Of a stretch of 64,000 nucleotides of DNA, positions 34,101 through 45,536 are shown piece after piece (the first letter of the stretch is position 1; each line of letters opens with the position of its first letter). The position numbers and the translations under genes are program-made. Location of the stretch: assembly GCA_903901915.1 (NCBI GenBank), contig CAIUSV010000040.1, positions 1 through 64,000 on the forward strand, in the 5' to 3' direction. Below the pieces are notes generated by a model. It was not told the origin of the DNA, did not search any database, and saw nothing but the letters and a program-made list of their open reading frames with translations. This DNA comes from an uncultured Rhodospirillaceae bacterium (GTDB lineage Bacteria > Pseudomonadota > Alphaproteobacteria > Rhodospirillales > Magnetospirillaceae).

Positions 34101-36479
34101 CTACGGCTTGCTGGTCAACGTCAGGATGGCGCTGGCGCTGGCATTGTCGCCGGTCGGCCAGGGCAGGCGGTTGTCGCGCCAGGCGGCCAGCATGTCGGAA
34201 TAATGGCGTGACAGGACATGGCCGGACTGGCCGGTGGCGATGCCGAAGCGGCTGTTGTTCAGATCGGCGAGATCGAAGACCACCCGGAGGCCGGGGCCGT
34301 GATCGTGGGAAAAGCCGGTGGCCGAGCTGTCGGGCCGGTAGCTGCCGCGCGATATCGTAAAGTCGTCGCCATCGCTGGCGATATCGAGATTGGCGAAGCG
34401 GCCCAGCAGCGGCACTCGGCCGAGGATGGGGTTGTCGAAGCGGGCGCGGTGGGCGTCGCCCCATTTCCACCGGGTCATGTCGGCACCCCAGGTGGTGGCA
34501 AGATCCTTGAGCGCCTCGTCGAGGCTGCGCTCGATCAGGTCGTCGCAGCTTTCCGGTTCCGGTGTGGTGACGTCGTCGCACCAGTGGCGGCGGCGGGTCA
34601 ACGCCTCGATCAGGCGCTGGGGCCGCAATGACCGTACGCTGTCGAACCGCTCGCCCAGTTCGTCGGCGAAGATGGCGCGGTTGAGGCGGTCGAGCCATGC
34701 CGCCAGGATCAGCGGCTCGGCCCGGTCGCGCGATGCGGTTCCATCCCATTCGGCCACCAGATGGGCGGCTTTGCGGGCGCCAGCCGATTTGAACTCGACC
34801 GTGGTCAGCAGTTCCTTGATCTCTTGGGCGGGCAGCGACACGGCGTCGCCTTGGATTGCCGACATGTCGGCCAACGACATCCGCCGCAGCGGCGCCAACA
34901 GATCGCGGATGCGTTGGGCGCGGTAGCCGTCGGGCCACGTCGCGGTGATCAGATAAGGGTAAGAATCGCCCACCACCTTGTTGTTGGCGTTGATCAGCAA
35001 TCCCGAACGGGGATTCAGCGTCTGTGGCAGCTTGGCAAAGGGAACCCAACCGGTCCAATCGCTTTCGCCGGTCCAACCCCGGGCGGGCAGGGTGCCGTTG
35101 CCGGACTTGCGAATCGGCAGGCGCCCGGCGGTATAAAAACCGATGTTTCCAACGGTATCGGCATAGCCGATGTTGAGGACCGGCGCCTGAAGATCCTTGA
35201 GCGCGGCGACGAAGGCGGTCCAGTTGCCCGCGAGGTTGAGGCGAAGCAGCGCCTGAAGTCCGGTATCGGCGCCTCCCAGCGCAACGGCGGAAAATGCCAC
35301 CACTTCGCCGGGACCGCCCAGGTTGCCGGCTGCGGCGAGATCGGAAATCACCGGGCCGTGACGGGTCTCGCGTATCTTCAGGAGGACGTCGCCGCCACCC
35401 TTGACCCGGATGGTCTCCTCGCGCGTCGTGAACGGGCGGGAGCCGCCGGGAGTCTTGTAGGCGCCATCGCCGACCAGCTTCTCCACGAACAGATCGACGG
35501 TGTCGGCGCCGGTTGACGTGAACCCCCAGGCGATGCGGCGATTATGGCCGATGATGTGGAACGGCATTCCCGGCACGGTGGCGCCGCTCAACGTCAGCCC
35601 TGGAGCGTCGATGCTGGCGAGATACCATGGGATGGGCGCGCGGAAGGCGAGATGCGGGTCGTTGGCCAGAAGCGGCTTGCCGGTGGCGGTAAGGCTGCCG
35701 GCGACGACCCAGATATTGGAGGCCAGGGTTGGCCGGGCGGCTTCGGGTACGATGTCGAGCAGTGCCCTGCCGCCGTCCGGCGTCAGGGTGACCGGAGCCT
35801 CGGCGGGGGGCGCGGGAAACAATTCCTGGATACGTTTTGGGTCCAATTGCCCGGCAAGTTGGCCGCGCAGCACGTCATCTTGCCAGTTGCCGGCCAATTG
35901 CAGCGCCATGGTCTTTTGCCATACCATCGAATCGGCTGGCCGCCACGGTTCCGGGGTGAGCCGCAGAACGGTATATTCCAGCGGCAGCCGGTGGCGATGT
36001 TCCGTCAGCCACGCATTGACGCCGTCGGCGTAGGCGTCAAGCGCCGCGCGGGTCGGCTGGTCAAGGGCGGCCAGCGACAATTCCGCCAGGCGGTAAAGTC
36101 CCAGGGTGCGCATGAAGCGGTCGCTGACCAGACCGGCTTCGCCCACCGCTTCGGCCAATCGTCCGGCGCCGACCCGACGTTGCAGTTCCATTTGCCACAT
36201 GCGGTCCTGGGCGTGGGTCCAGCCCAGGGCGAAATAGGCGTCGTGGCTGCTGCGGGCGGTGATCGCCGGCACGCCCAGGCTGTCGCGCTGGATGGTGACG
36301 CTTTGCTCCAGTCCGGGCACGACGAGGCGGCCATCGATACGAGGCAGCGAACTCATCAAGACCACCCAGGCCACGGTGGCGCCAAGAATCAGCACCAGCG
36401 CCGGGATGCTGACACGCCTTCGCCAACGCCCCGCTTCGGAGCCGCCGGATCGTTTCAGGTCGGCAGCACCAGATGACAA
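34101..36479 (-). CDS. penicillin acylase family Ntn hydrolase
   Basis: A 792-residue proenzyme of the penicillin G acylase/acyl-homoserine lactone acylase family. A short N-terminal anchor or signal (VSIPALVLILGATVAWVVLM, about 23-42) directs it to the periplasm. The alpha chain has DSLGVPAITARSSHDAYFALGWTHAQDRMWQMELQRR. The nucleophile Ser begins the beta chain at SNIWVVAGSLTATGKPLLANDPH (near residue 260). Family members cleave amide bonds of penicillins, AHLs or related acyl amides; the substrate here is unknown. The start is TTG at 36479 with GGAG about 9 nt upstream. Confidence 0.92.
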   Translation of the reverse strand: MSSGAADLKRSGGSEAGRWRRRVSIPALVLILGATVAWVVLMSSLPRIDGRLVVPGLEQSVTIQRDSLGVPAITARSSHDAYFALGWTHAQDRMWQMELQRRVGAGRLAEAVGEAGLVSDRFMRTLGLYRLAELSLAALDQPTRAALDAYADGVNAWLTEHRHRLPLEYTVLRLTPEPWRPADSMVWQKTMALQLAGNWQDDVLRGQLAGQLDPKRIQELFPAPPAEAPVTLTPDGGRALLDIVPEAARPTLASNIWVVAGSLTATGKPLLANDPHLAFRAPIPWYLASIDAPGLTLSGATVPGMPFHIIGHNRRIAWGFTSTGADTVDLFVEKLVGDGAYKTPGGSRPFTTREETIRVKGGGDVLLKIRETRHGPVISDLAAAGNLGGPGEVVAFSAVALGGADTGLQALLRLNLAGNWTAFVAALKDLQAPVLNIGYADTVGNIGFYTAGRLPIRKSGNGTLPARGWTGESDWTGWVPFAKLPQTLNPRSGLLINANNKVVGDSYPYLITATWPDGYRAQRIRDLLAPLRRMSLADMSAIQGDAVSLPAQEIKELLTTVEFKSAGARKAAHLVAEWDGTASRDRAEPLILAAWLDRLNRAIFADELGERFDSVRSLRPQRLIEALTRRRHWCDDVTTPEPESCDDLIERSLDEALKDLATTWGADMTRWKWGDAHRARFDNPILGRVPLLGRFANLDIASDGDDFTISRGSYRPDSSATGFSHDHGPGLRVVFDLADLNNSRFGIATGQSGHVLSRHYSDMLAAWRDNRLPWPTGDNASASAILTLTSKP

Positions 36480-36619
36480 CTTCGCGTCTCCGTGACCGGT
36501 AGACCCTAGGTGGTACCCCGGACCCGCGCCGCTGTAAAGCGTCGCATCGGCTATGGCGGCCCCTGGGCGCCTTGGTATAGATTTCGGCTCGGGATACCCT
36601 GCCGAGGACGAGGATACTC

Positions 36620-37024
36620 ATGATCGGAAAGCTCAACCACGTCGCTATCGCCGTGCCGGATCTCGATGCGGCCACGGCACTTTATCGCGATACCCTGGGG
36701 GCCAAGGTCTCGGCGCCGCTACCGCAGCCGGCGCACGGGGTGACGGTGGTGTTCGTCGAACTGCCCAACACCAAGGTCGAACTGCTGCATCCTCTGGGGG
36801 AGAAATCCACCATCGCCGGCTTTCTGGAAAAGAACCCAGGCGGCGGCATCCACCACATCTGCTATGAGGTCGCCGATATCCTGGCGGCGCGCGACCGGCT
36901 CAAGGCCACGGGGGCCCGCGTGCTGGGCGACGGCGAGCCCCGTATCGGTGCCCACGGCAAGCCGGTACTGTTTCTTCATCCCAAGGATTTCGTCGGAACC
37001 CTGGTCGAGCTGGAGCAGGCTTGA
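36620..37024 (+). CDS. mce: methylmalonyl-CoA epimerase
   Basis: A 134-residue vicinal-oxygen-chelate enzyme that interconverts the R and S forms of methylmalonyl-CoA in propionyl-CoA metabolism. Both halves of the fold are visible: LNHVAIAVPDLDAATALYRDTLG and GGGIHHICYEVADILAA, with metal ligands in NHVAIAV, HHICYEV and the final VELEQ. The length is standard. Its stop overlaps the TTG start of the next gene. Methylmalonyl-CoA mutase is not in the window. Confidence 0.93.
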   Translation: MIGKLNHVAIAVPDLDAATALYRDTLGAKVSAPLPQPAHGVTVVFVELPNTKVELLHPLGEKSTIAGFLEKNPGGGIHHICYEVADILAARDRLKATGARVLGDGEPRIGAHGKPVLFLHPKDFVGTLVELEQA

Positions 37025-37575
37025 GCTGGTATTGCGACACGGCGCCGGACCATCCGGTCCACCGGCCGTACCATGACCTGGAATACGGTTTTCCGCTGGA
37101 CGACGAGGCGGGCCTGTTCGAGCGCCTGTGCCTGGAGATCTTCCAGGCCGGGTTGTCGTGGTTGATCGTCCTTAGGAAGCGTCCGGCGTTGGTGGCGGCC
37201 TTCGACGGTTTCGATCCCGCGCGGGTGGCGGCCTATGGCGTGGCGGATCAGGCCCGGCTGATGGCCGATGCCGGGATCATCCGGAATCGCCGTAAGATCG
37301 ACGCCGTGATCGAGAATGCCCGACGTGTTGTGGCCCTTCGCGCGTCACACGGCTCTTTCGCCGCCTGGATCGCCGCCCATCATCCCTTGACCAAGGCCGA
37401 GTGGGTCAAGGTGTTCCGGCAAACCTTCCTGTTCATGGGCGCCGAGGTGGTCAACGAATTTCTGATGAGTATCGGCTATCTGCCGGGGGCGCATCGGGAC
37501 ACCTGCCCGGTTTTCGCCCGGATCCGCGAGCGCAATCCGGCGTGGATGTGTCAGCCGTCCCAATTCCATGGCTGA
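37021..37575 (+). CDS. tag: DNA-3-methyladenine glycosylase I
   Basis: A 184-residue HhH-superfamily glycosylase that excises 3-methyladenine from alkylated DNA. Family landmarks are YHDLEYGFPL, FERLCLEIFQAGLSWLIVLRKR and NRRKIDAVIENARRV. Zinc ligands seem present: Cys5 in WYCD, His18 in RPYHD, and the C-terminal His-x3-Cys of AHRDTCP. The start is TTG at 37021, overlapping the mce stop as TTGA, so the two are probably co-translated. Confidence 0.93.
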   Translation: MSWYCDTAPDHPVHRPYHDLEYGFPLDDEAGLFERLCLEIFQAGLSWLIVLRKRPALVAAFDGFDPARVAAYGVADQARLMADAGIIRNRRKIDAVIENARRVVALRASHGSFAAWIAAHHPLTKAEWVKVFRQTFLFMGAEVVNEFLMSIGYLPGAHRDTCPVFARIRERNPAWMCQPSQFHG

Positions 37576-37579
37576 AAAC

Positions 37580-37620
37580 GCAAACGGCAAGACCGGTTTC
37601 CCAGCCTTGCCGCCTTTTGC
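37580..37620 (+). terminator. probable terminator after tag
   Basis: A 6-bp stem (37586-37591/37606-37611) nested in an outer 5-bp pair (37580-37584 with 37616-37620) ends in a short T-run (37615-37618). The loop is 14 nt, so it is a modest terminator. Confidence 0.4.
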
Positions 37621-37912
37621 GTCTCCGGCGCTGCCGATGGCGGCGCGCCTGGACCTACCCCTCCCGAAACTCAAGCCGTCCCGTATGTGACCGGCTGTCC
37701 GGATATGCTGCCCGTTTGCCGAGCTTGAGGAGAATGTACGCAATCTCCTTCCATTCGTCACTCATTTTTTTGGTGAAGATTTCTTGAAATCGGGCTTGGA
37801 CGAAAGTGTTGAAACAGGGCGGGGGAGGGCGTGGAACCCTCCGCCGGATTTTCACCACAATTCAATCGTTTGGTGGGACAATCCTGTTCGCGACCAACCG
37901 GGGAATGCCGCC
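37621..37912. promoter_or_regulatory. intergenic region before the exported low-complexity protein
   Basis: Together with the terminator this makes a gene-free stretch of over 300 nt. It is more AT-rich than its surroundings near 37740-37800. The interrupted palindrome GATTTC-TT-GAAATC lies at 37778-37791, a possible operator 120 nt upstream of the next start. No convincing gene was found. Confidence 0.4.
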
Positions 37913-38779
37913 ATGTCACGTCATCTGCTCGCCGCTGCCTTGTGTGTCCTTGTCGCCGGTTCGGGTTCGGTCTCGGCGCAGCAGGTATCCGGCGGAAGCG
38001 GGGGGCCCTTGGTGATCTCCATCACCAAGGCGGACTGCTCGCGACTGATCTCGCATGTTCCGGCGCCGGACGTGGCCTACAAGCCCGGCGTGGATGTGCG
38101 CGGCAAGCCGGTGGTCTCGGCCGATGCCGATCCGGCCGCCGCCGCCTTCGCCAAGCGGGTGTTGCCCGAGGTGCTGGAAATCCCGATCAACATCAACCCG
38201 CTGAACTACGGCCAGCGCAATACCGCCAACGCCAACAAGGCCGCGGCGGCAACGGCGGTTTCCAACAACACGGCGGCCATCGCCGCCGCCAAGACCCAGG
38301 CGACGACACTGAGTAACCAGTTGGCGGCTCTCAACAGCCAGAAAAGTACGTTGGCAGCCAATTACGCCACGGCGACCGCAGCCAATACGGCATCGACCGG
38401 TGGTTCTGGCGCCAATTCGATTCTGCTGGCGGCCCGCGCCAAGCGACAGGCCGAAATCGATTCGAGCTACGCGTCCGATGTGGCGTCGGTCAACGCCAAG
38501 ATCACGTCCGCCAACTCCGCCATCACCGCCAACAATACCACGCTGACCAACCTTCAAAGCCAGGACACCTCCCTGCGGCAGACATATACCAACACCGACA
38601 TGGCCACCCAGGGGACCTTGGCGGGCATTTCGGCCAAGGGCCTCGACGCCACTCAGACCAGGGTCGGTACCGTCAAATACGACATCGCCCGGAATACCTT
38701 CACCTATAACGATCAGCCCATGCTGTCCGAGGATCAGCAAAAGCTGGCCGAAGCCTGCGCCAAACAGGGCGTGCGCTAA
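37913..38779 (+). CDS. exported Ala/Asn/Thr-rich coiled-coil protein
   Basis: A 288-residue protein with a clear signal peptide (MSRHLLAAALCVLVAGSGSVSA, cleavage before QQ). I do not recognise a family. The mature chain has a short N-terminal domain (about 25-100, with one Cys in KADCSRLI), then a long low-complexity helical region (about 105-235) made of Ala, Asn, Thr, Ser and Gln with heptad-like Leu/Ile spacing and very few charges. A C-terminal part (about 240-288) holds a Cys near residue 283. Glycines interrupt the helical region near TGGSGANS. The composition resembles stalk segments of surface proteins. The ATG at 37913 has GGGGAA upstream. Confidence 0.78.
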   Translation: MSRHLLAAALCVLVAGSGSVSAQQVSGGSGGPLVISITKADCSRLISHVPAPDVAYKPGVDVRGKPVVSADADPAAAAFAKRVLPEVLEIPININPLNYGQRNTANANKAAAATAVSNNTAAIAAAKTQATTLSNQLAALNSQKSTLAANYATATAANTASTGGSGANSILLAARAKRQAEIDSSYASDVASVNAKITSANSAITANNTTLTNLQSQDTSLRQTYTNTDMATQGTLAGISAKGLDATQTRVGTVKYDIARNTFTYNDQPMLSEDQQKLAEACAKQGVR

Positions 38780-38851
38780 CCGCTTCATTGCCAAGCCGAC
38801 CGGCATTGCCTAAAGTCCCCGCCTGTTTTCCGCAGTTCCGAGGGCCACCTG

Positions 38852-40141
38852 ATGCGTCTGTCCGCGTTTTTCCTGCCGACACTCAAGGAAACACCCCACG
38901 AGGCGCAGATCGCCTCGCACCGCCTGATGCTGCGGGCGGGGATGGTGCGTCAGTCGGCCGCCGGCATCTACTCCTGGCTGCCGCTGGGATGGAAGGTGCT
39001 GCGCAAAATCGAACAGATCGTGCGCGAGGAACAGGATCGCGCCGGCGCCCAGGAACTGCTGATGCCGACCATCCAGTCGGCCGACATCTGGCGCGAAAGC
39101 GGCCGCTATGACGCCTACGGCAAGGAGATGCTGCGGTTCAACGACCGCCACGACCGCGAGATGCTGTATGGCCCCACCAACGAGGAACTGATCACCCATC
39201 TGTTCCGCGACAACATCAAGAGCTATCGCGACCTGCCCAAGATCCTCTATCACATCCAATGGAAGTTCCGCGACGAGGTACGGCCTCGCTTCGGCGTCAT
39301 GCGCGGGCGCGAGTTCCTGATGAAGGACAGCTATTCCTTCGACATGGATTTTGAAGGCGCCAAAAGGTCTTACGAGGCGATGTTCACCGCCTACCTGCGG
39401 ACTTTCAAGCGCATGGGCCTGACCGCGATTCCCATGCAGGCGGATTCGGGCGCCATCGGTGGCAACCTGACCCACGAGTTCCACGTCCTGGCCGAAACCG
39501 GCGAAAGCGGCGTGTTCTACGATGTGGCCTATGACGAACTGGCGGCCAAGGGCGAGATCGACCTTCAGGCGTTGAACAAGCTTTATGCCGCCACCGACGA
39601 AAAGCACGTCCCCGGCGGCCCCAACGTTCCGCCGCCCGAGCGCCTGCGCGAGGCGCGCGGCATCGAGGTCGGCCACATCTTCTATTTCGGTACCAAGTAT
39701 TCCAAGGCGATGAACGCGGTGATCCAGGACCGCAACGGCGAGCCGGTGTTCGTCGAGATGGGGTCCTACGGCATCGGGGTGTCACGGCTGGTCGGCGCCA
39801 TCATCGAGGCCTATCACGACGATCGCGGCATCAAATGGCCGGAATCGGTGGCGCCGTTCAAGGTCGGTCTGGTCAACCTCAAGGCCGGCGACGTCGCCTG
39901 CGATACGGTATGCGACGATCTCTACGGTGCGTTGACGCGGGCCGGGATCGAGGTGCTGTATGACGATCGCGACGAACGGGCCGGCGTCAAATTCGCCGAC
40001 ATGGACTTGATCGGCCTGCCCTGGCAACTGGTGGCCGGCCCCAAGGGGGTGGCGCAGGGCATCGTCGAGTTGAAAAACCGCGCCACCGGCGAGAAGGTGG
40101 AGCTTTCCGGGGAATCGGCGCTGGCGCGTCTGATCGGGTAA
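38852..40141 (+). CDS. proS: prolyl-tRNA synthetase, short type without the INS editing domain
   Basis: A 429-residue class II synthetase that charges tRNA-Pro. Class II motifs are visible: [19 protein letters not shown] (motif 1), [26 protein letters not shown] (motif 2) and [16 protein letters not shown] (motif 3). The anticodon-binding domain occupies about 335-429. The usual bacterial enzyme is about 570 residues and has an inserted YbaK-like editing domain between motifs 2 and 3; that insertion is missing, as in alphaproteobacteria generally. Mischarged Ala-tRNA-Pro would need a separate editing protein. Confidence 0.96.
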   Translation: MRLSAFFLPTLKETPHEAQIASHRLMLRAGMVRQSAAGIYSWLPLGWKVLRKIEQIVREEQDRAGAQELLMPTIQSADIWRESGRYDAYGKEMLRFNDRHDREMLYGPTNEELITHLFRDNIKSYRDLPKILYHIQWKFRDEVRPRFGVMRGREFLMKDSYSFDMDFEGAKRSYEAMFTAYLRTFKRMGLTAIPMQADSGAIGGNLTHEFHVLAETGESGVFYDVAYDELAAKGEIDLQALNKLYAATDEKHVPGGPNVPPPERLREARGIEVGHIFYFGTKYSKAMNAVIQDRNGEPVFVEMGSYGIGVSRLVGAIIEAYHDDRGIKWPESVAPFKVGLVNLKAGDVACDTVCDDLYGALTRAGIEVLYDDRDERAGVKFADMDLIGLPWQLVAGPKGVAQGIVELKNRATGEKVELSGESALARLIG

Positions 40142-40150
40142 GGGGCAGTC

Positions 40151-41395
40151 ATGATCTTCGGCGCGTTCGAGCGGATGGTGGCGTTCCGATACCTGCGGGC
40201 GCGGCGCAAGGAGGGCTTCATTTCGGTGATCGCCGGCTTTTCCCTGGCCGGCATCGGCCTGGGGGTGGCGACGCTGATCGTGGTTATGGCGGTGATGAAC
40301 GGCTTTCGCCACGAGTTGCTTGGCCGTATTCTCGGCATCAACGGCCATATCGGCGTCTATGGCGCGGGGCCGGCCTTGACCGGATTCGATCCATTGGCCG
40401 AGTCGATCCGCCGGTTGCCCGGCGTCACCAAGGCGATTCCCACCGTCGAGGGGCAGGTGTTCGCCACCGCCGGCGGCGGCGGCACCGGCGCCATGGTGCG
40501 CGGAGTGCGGCCGAATGACCTGCTGACGCGCCAGATCTTCCAAAAGAACTACCGGGGCGATCCGGCGGAGTTTCGCGGTGACGACGCGGTGATCATCGGC
40601 ACCCGCCTTGCCGATAAGCTGGGATTGCGGATCGGCGACACCATCTCGCTGATGTCGCCCAAGGGCAATGTCACCGCCTTCGGTACGGTGCCCCGGGTGC
40701 GCGGCTACCGTGTGGCGGGAACTTTCAGCGTCGGTATGTTCGAGTACGATTCCGGCTTTGTCTTCATGCCGATCGAAGCGGCGCAGACCTATTTCCGCAT
40801 GCCCGATTCGGTGACCCAGATCGAGGTATTCCTGGAGAACCCCGATATGGTGCCCGATACGCGCAAGGCGATCCTGGACCTGACCGGGGGGGAAGCGCGC
40901 ATTTACGATTGGCAGCAGGCCAACGCCAGCTTCTTCAATGCCATCCAGGTCGAACGCAACGTCATGTTCCTGATCTTGACCCTGATCATCCTGGTGGCGG
41001 CGTTCAACATCATCTCCAGCCTGATCATGCTGGTGAAGGACAAGGGGCGCGATATCGCCATCCTGCGCACCATGGGGGCGACGCGAGGCATGATCCTGCG
41101 CATCTTCTTCCTGTCCGGGGCCTCCATCGGTGTGGTGGGAACGGTGTGCGGCACCTTGCTGGGGGTGTGGTTCGCCACCCATATCGAGGCGATCCGCCAG
41201 TTCATCCAGTCGATCATCGGCCGCGACCTGTTCGCCGCCGAGATCTATTTCCTGACCCAACTGCCTGCCCGGGTCGAAACCGGCGAGGTGGTGACGGTGG
41301 TGCTGATGGCGCTGGGCCTTTCCTTCGCCGCCACCATCTACCCGTCCTGGCGCGCCGCCAACCTCGATCCGGTGGAGGCGTTGCGCTATGAATGA
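40151..41395 (+). CDS. lolC: lipoprotein-releasing ABC permease LolC/LolE family
   Basis: A 414-residue inner-membrane permease of the Lol system, which extracts outer-membrane lipoproteins for LolA. The first membrane helix (about 22-45) lies after [37 protein letters not shown]-type sequence, a large periplasmic domain spans about 50-265, and three more helices follow (about 270-295, 318-345, 375-398). The motif [13 protein letters not shown] before the third helix is the ATPase-coupling segment. Only one permease gene is present, as in many alphaproteobacteria, so it probably works as a homodimer. It overlaps lolD by 8 nt. Confidence 0.93.
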   Translation: MIFGAFERMVAFRYLRARRKEGFISVIAGFSLAGIGLGVATLIVVMAVMNGFRHELLGRILGINGHIGVYGAGPALTGFDPLAESIRRLPGVTKAIPTVEGQVFATAGGGGTGAMVRGVRPNDLLTRQIFQKNYRGDPAEFRGDDAVIIGTRLADKLGLRIGDTISLMSPKGNVTAFGTVPRVRGYRVAGTFSVGMFEYDSGFVFMPIEAAQTYFRMPDSVTQIEVFLENPDMVPDTRKAILDLTGGEARIYDWQQANASFFNAIQVERNVMFLILTLIILVAAFNIISSLIMLVKDKGRDIAILRTMGATRGMILRIFFLSGASIGVVGTVCGTLLGVWFATHIEAIRQFIQSIIGRDLFAAEIYFLTQLPARVETGEVVTVVLMALGLSFAATIYPSWRAANLDPVEALRYE

Positions 41396-42065
41396 CGGTC
41401 TCGAACTGCGGGGCGTTTGCCGCAGCTTCCGCCAGGGCAAGGACTCGCTCGATGTGCTGCGCGGTGCCGCCCTGTCCATTCAGCCGGGCGAGATCGTCGC
41501 CCTGGTCGGGCCGTCGGGCGCCGGAAAGTCCACCCTGCTTCACATCGCCGGCCTATTGGAAAAGCCCGATGCCGGCGAGGTGATTCTGGCCGGCAAGGCC
41601 GCCGGCGCCCTGAGCGAAGGGGAGCGGACGCGGCTGCGTCGGCTGCACCTCGGCTTCGTCTACCAGTACCACCACCTGTTGCCGGAATTCTCGGCGGTGG
41701 AAAATGTGGTGCTGCCGCAGATGATCGCCGGCACCTCGGCCGGCAAGGCTCGGACCCGCGCCCTGGAGTTGTTGCGACGGATGGGGCTGGCCGAACGGGC
41801 CGAGCATCGCCCCGGCCAGCTTTCCGGCGGCGAGCAGCAGCGCGTCGCCATCTGCCGCGCCCTGGCCAACGCGCCGCGCGTTCTGCTGGCCGACGAGCCT
41901 ACGGGTAATCTCGATCCCCACACCGCCGACGGGGTGTTTCAGGAACTGATCAAGCTGGTTCGCGGTTCCGGCGTTGCCGCACTGATCGCCACCCATAACC
42001 CCGACCTAGCCCGGCGCATGGATCGGATCGTTCGCCTGGAAGAGGGCGCGCTGGTGGCGGGATAG
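41388..42065 (+). CDS. lolD: lipoprotein-releasing ABC ATPase
   Basis: A 225-residue ABC ATPase. Walker A is GPSGAGKST (about 43-51), the Q-loop region follows with [16 protein letters not shown] (the Lol/MacB-type pattern), the signature is [12 protein letters not shown], and Walker B is [12 protein letters not shown]. The H-loop His lies in IATHNPDLA. It powers lipoprotein release with the adjacent permease, whose last codons it overlaps. The next gene is dnaE, 11 nt downstream, a common arrangement in alphaproteobacteria. Confidence 0.96.
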   Translation: MNDGLELRGVCRSFRQGKDSLDVLRGAALSIQPGEIVALVGPSGAGKSTLLHIAGLLEKPDAGEVILAGKAAGALSEGERTRLRRLHLGFVYQYHHLLPEFSAVENVVLPQMIAGTSAGKARTRALELLRRMGLAERAEHRPGQLSGGEQQRVAICRALANAPRVLLADEPTGNLDPHTADGVFQELIKLVRGSGVAALIATHNPDLARRMDRIVRLEEGALVAG

Positions 42066-42075
42066 GGAGGACCGG

Positions 42076-45000
42076 GTGCCCAGCCACGCCGATTTCGTTC
42101 ATCTTCGCGTTCACACCGCCTATTCGCTGGCGGAAGGCGCCATCAAGCTCAAGCAGTTGATCAAGCTGTGCGAGACGATGGAGATGCCGGCGGTGGGGAT
42201 CACCGATACCGGCAACCTGTTCGGGGCGTTGGAATTTTCCACCTCCTGCGCCGACGCCGGTATACAGCCGGTTATCGGCGTTCAGCTCGCCATCCGTCGC
42301 GATGATGGGGCGCCGGCCAGGGATGGCCGTAAGCCCGAGCCGGATCCGCTGGTGCTGCTGTGCCAGACCGAGGCCGGTTATCTCAACCTGCTGAAGCTGG
42401 TCTCCAAGGCATTTTTGAAAACCGATGCCGGCGAAACCCCGCAGGTGACATTGTATGACCTGGAGACCCACGCCGACGGCCTGATCGTGCTGACCGGCGG
42501 CCCGGCCGGGCCGGTGGGGCGTTTGCTGGCCGACGGTCAGGCGGACAAGGCCGAGATCGTGCTGGCGCGGCTGGCGCGGGCGTTTCCCGGCCGCACCTAT
42601 GTGGAGCTGATGCGTCACGGTCTGGAGGTCGAGGACCGTATCGAGCCGGCATTGATCGCTTTTGCCTACAAGCACGATCTGCCGCTGGTGGCGACCAACG
42701 AACCATTCTTCGCCGACCGCGCCATGTATGAGGCCCACGACGCCCTGATCTGCATCGCCGAAGGGTCGTATATCTCTCAGGACGAGCGCCGCCGCCTCAC
42801 CCCCGAGCACTATTTCAAGTCGCCCGCCGAGATGCGGGCGTTGTTCGCCGATCTGCCCGAAGCCTGCGACAATACCCTGGTGCTCGCCCGGCGTTGCGCC
42901 TTCATGGTCAAGAAGCGCAAACCGATCTTGCCGCCGTTCCGCATGGACGGTCTGACCGAGGTCGAGGTGTTGCGCAAAAAGACCCTCGAGGGTCTGGATA
43001 TGCGGCTGGAAAAGTACGTCTTCAGGGCCGGAATGACCGACGAGGAGCGCGAGCACGCCGCCAAGCCTTATCGCGAGCGGGTGGAGTACGAGCTTGGCGT
43101 CATCGAGCAGATGGGCTTTCCCGGCTATTTCCTGATCGTTTCGGACTTCATCCAATGGTCCAAGGCCCACGACATTCCGGTGGGGCCGGGGCGCGGGTCC
43201 GGTGCCGGTTCGGCGGTGGCGTGGGCGCTGACCATCACCGATCTCGACCCTCTGCGCTGGGGCCTGCTGTTCGAGCGCTTCCTCAATCCCGAGCGCGTGT
43301 CGATGCCCGACTTCGACATCGACTTCTGCCAGGACCGCCGGGAAGAAACCATCCGCTACGTCCAGGACCGCTACGGCTACGAGCAGGTGGCGCAGATCAT
43401 CACCTTCGGCAAGCTTCAGGCCCGCGCCGTGCTGCGCGATGTCGGCCGGGTGTTGCAGATGCCTTACGGTCAGGTCGATCGCCTGTGCAAGATGGTGCCC
43501 AACAACCCGGCCAAGCCGGTGACGCTGGAACAGGCGCTGGAAACCGAGCCGCTGCTGAAGGACATGAGGGAGCGCGACGAAGCGGTCGGGCACCTTCTCG
43601 ATATCGGCATGAAGCTGGAGGGGCTTTATCGCCACGCCTCGACTCATGCCGCCGGGGTGGTGATCGGCGATCGGCCGTTGGACGAGCTGGTACCGCTTTA
43701 CCGCGATCCCCGCTCAGACATGCCGGTGACTCAGTTCAACATGAAGTGGGTGGAATCGGCCGGGCTGGTCAAGTTCGACTTCCTGGGGCTGAAGACCCTG
43801 ACGGTGATGGTGACCGCCGTTAAACATATCAAGAAAACCAAGGGATTGGAGGTCGATCTTTCAGCAATTCCGCTAGACGACGCCAAATCCTACGACCTGT
43901 TGGCCCGTGGTGACGGTGCCGGCGTGTTCCAGTTGGAAAGCTCGGGCATGCGCGATGTGCTGCGCAAGATGGTGCCCAACCGGCTGGAAGACCTGATCGC
44001 GGTGGTGGCGCTGTACCGTCCTGGCCCCATGGACCAGATTCCGCGCTACATCGCCTGCAAGCACGGCAAGGAAGAGCCGGACTACATGCATCCCTCGCTG
44101 GAACCGATCCTGAAGGAGACCTTCGGGATCATGGTTTACCAGGAACAGGTGATGCAGATCGCCCAGGTGTTATCGGGCTACACCCTGGGCGGTGCCGATC
44201 TGCTGCGCCGTGCCATGGGCAAGAAGGACGCCGCCGAGATGGACCGTCAGCGGGCCACTTTCGTTGATGGCGCGGTGGCGCGGGGTGTCGACGGCGCCCA
44301 AGCGTCGATGATCTTCGACAAGGTCGCCAAGTTCGCCGAATACGGCTTCAACAAGTCCCACGCCGCCGCCTACGCCCTGATCGCCTATCAGACTGCCTGG
44401 CTCAAGGCCAACCATCCCGCCGAGTTCATGGCTGCGACCATGACCTACGACATGGCCAACACCGACAAGCTCAATTCGTTCCGTCAGGAACTGGACCGCA
44501 TGGGCATCAGACTGCTGCCGCCCGATATCAATGCTTCCCGCGCCGAGTTCGCCGTCGAGTCGCTGTCCGATGGCCAATTGGCGGTGCGCTACGCCCTGGC
44601 GGCGCTGAAGAATGTCGGCCATGCCGCCGTGGCGGCTTTGGTGGATGAGCGCGAGCGGGGCGGACGGTTCCGTGACCTGGGGGATTTTGCCGCCCGGCTC
44701 GACGCCAAGACGCTCAACCGCCGCCAGTTGGAGAATATGGTCAAGGCCGGGGTGTTCGACGCCCTCGACAAGAATCGGGGACGGCTGTTCAAGAACGCCG
44801 ACACCCTGACCCGCTACGCCGCCCAGGCGGCCGAGGATCGGTCCTCCAGCCAGATGAGCCTGCTGGGCGGGTCGAATGCCCCTACGCTCAAGCTGGAAAG
44901 CGGTTCCGACTGGTCGCCCCACGAAAAGCTCAACCAGGAATTCGAGGCGGTGGGGTTCTACCTCTCGGCCCACCCGCTGGACGCCTACGCCAAGAGCATG

Positions 45001-45536
45001 AAGCGCCTCGGCGTGCTCAAGATCGTCGAGTTGCCCCGTCACCTGCAATCGGGGGGCAAGGGGCGGGTCAGGCTGGCCGGTTCGCTGCTGTCCAAGCAGG
45101 AACGGGTGTCGGCCAAGGGCAGCCGTTATGCCTTTCTGCAATTCTCCGACGCGTCCGGCATGTTCGAGGTCACTTGCTTTTCGGAAACCCTGGCGGCATC
45201 GCGTGAATTGCTGGAGGCCGGCGGGCCGTTGCTGTTGGAGGTGGATGCCAAGCTGGAGGAGGAGCAGTTGCGCCTGACCTGCCAGCGCCTCGCTTCGCTG
45301 GACCAGGAATCGGCCAAGGCCGCCGCCGGTATTCGCGTCATCATCGAGACTCCCGATCCGATTTCCGAACTCAAGGCGCTGATCGAGGGCGAGGGGCGCG
45401 GCCGTAACCGCATCGCCATCGTCGCTCGCGCCGGTGGTCGCGAGGTGGAACTGGGCCTCAAGGGTGCCATCGCCATCACCCCAAAATTCATGAACGCCCT
45501 GCGCTCGATATCCGGTATCGCCGAAGTGGAAGAGAT

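Noticed and set aside
37655-37858. Small minus-strand frame after tag, including a Met-Ser-Asp-Glu-Trp start
   Set aside because: No ribosome site, no family resemblance and only about 36-67 codons. It may be chance in an AT-richer spacer.
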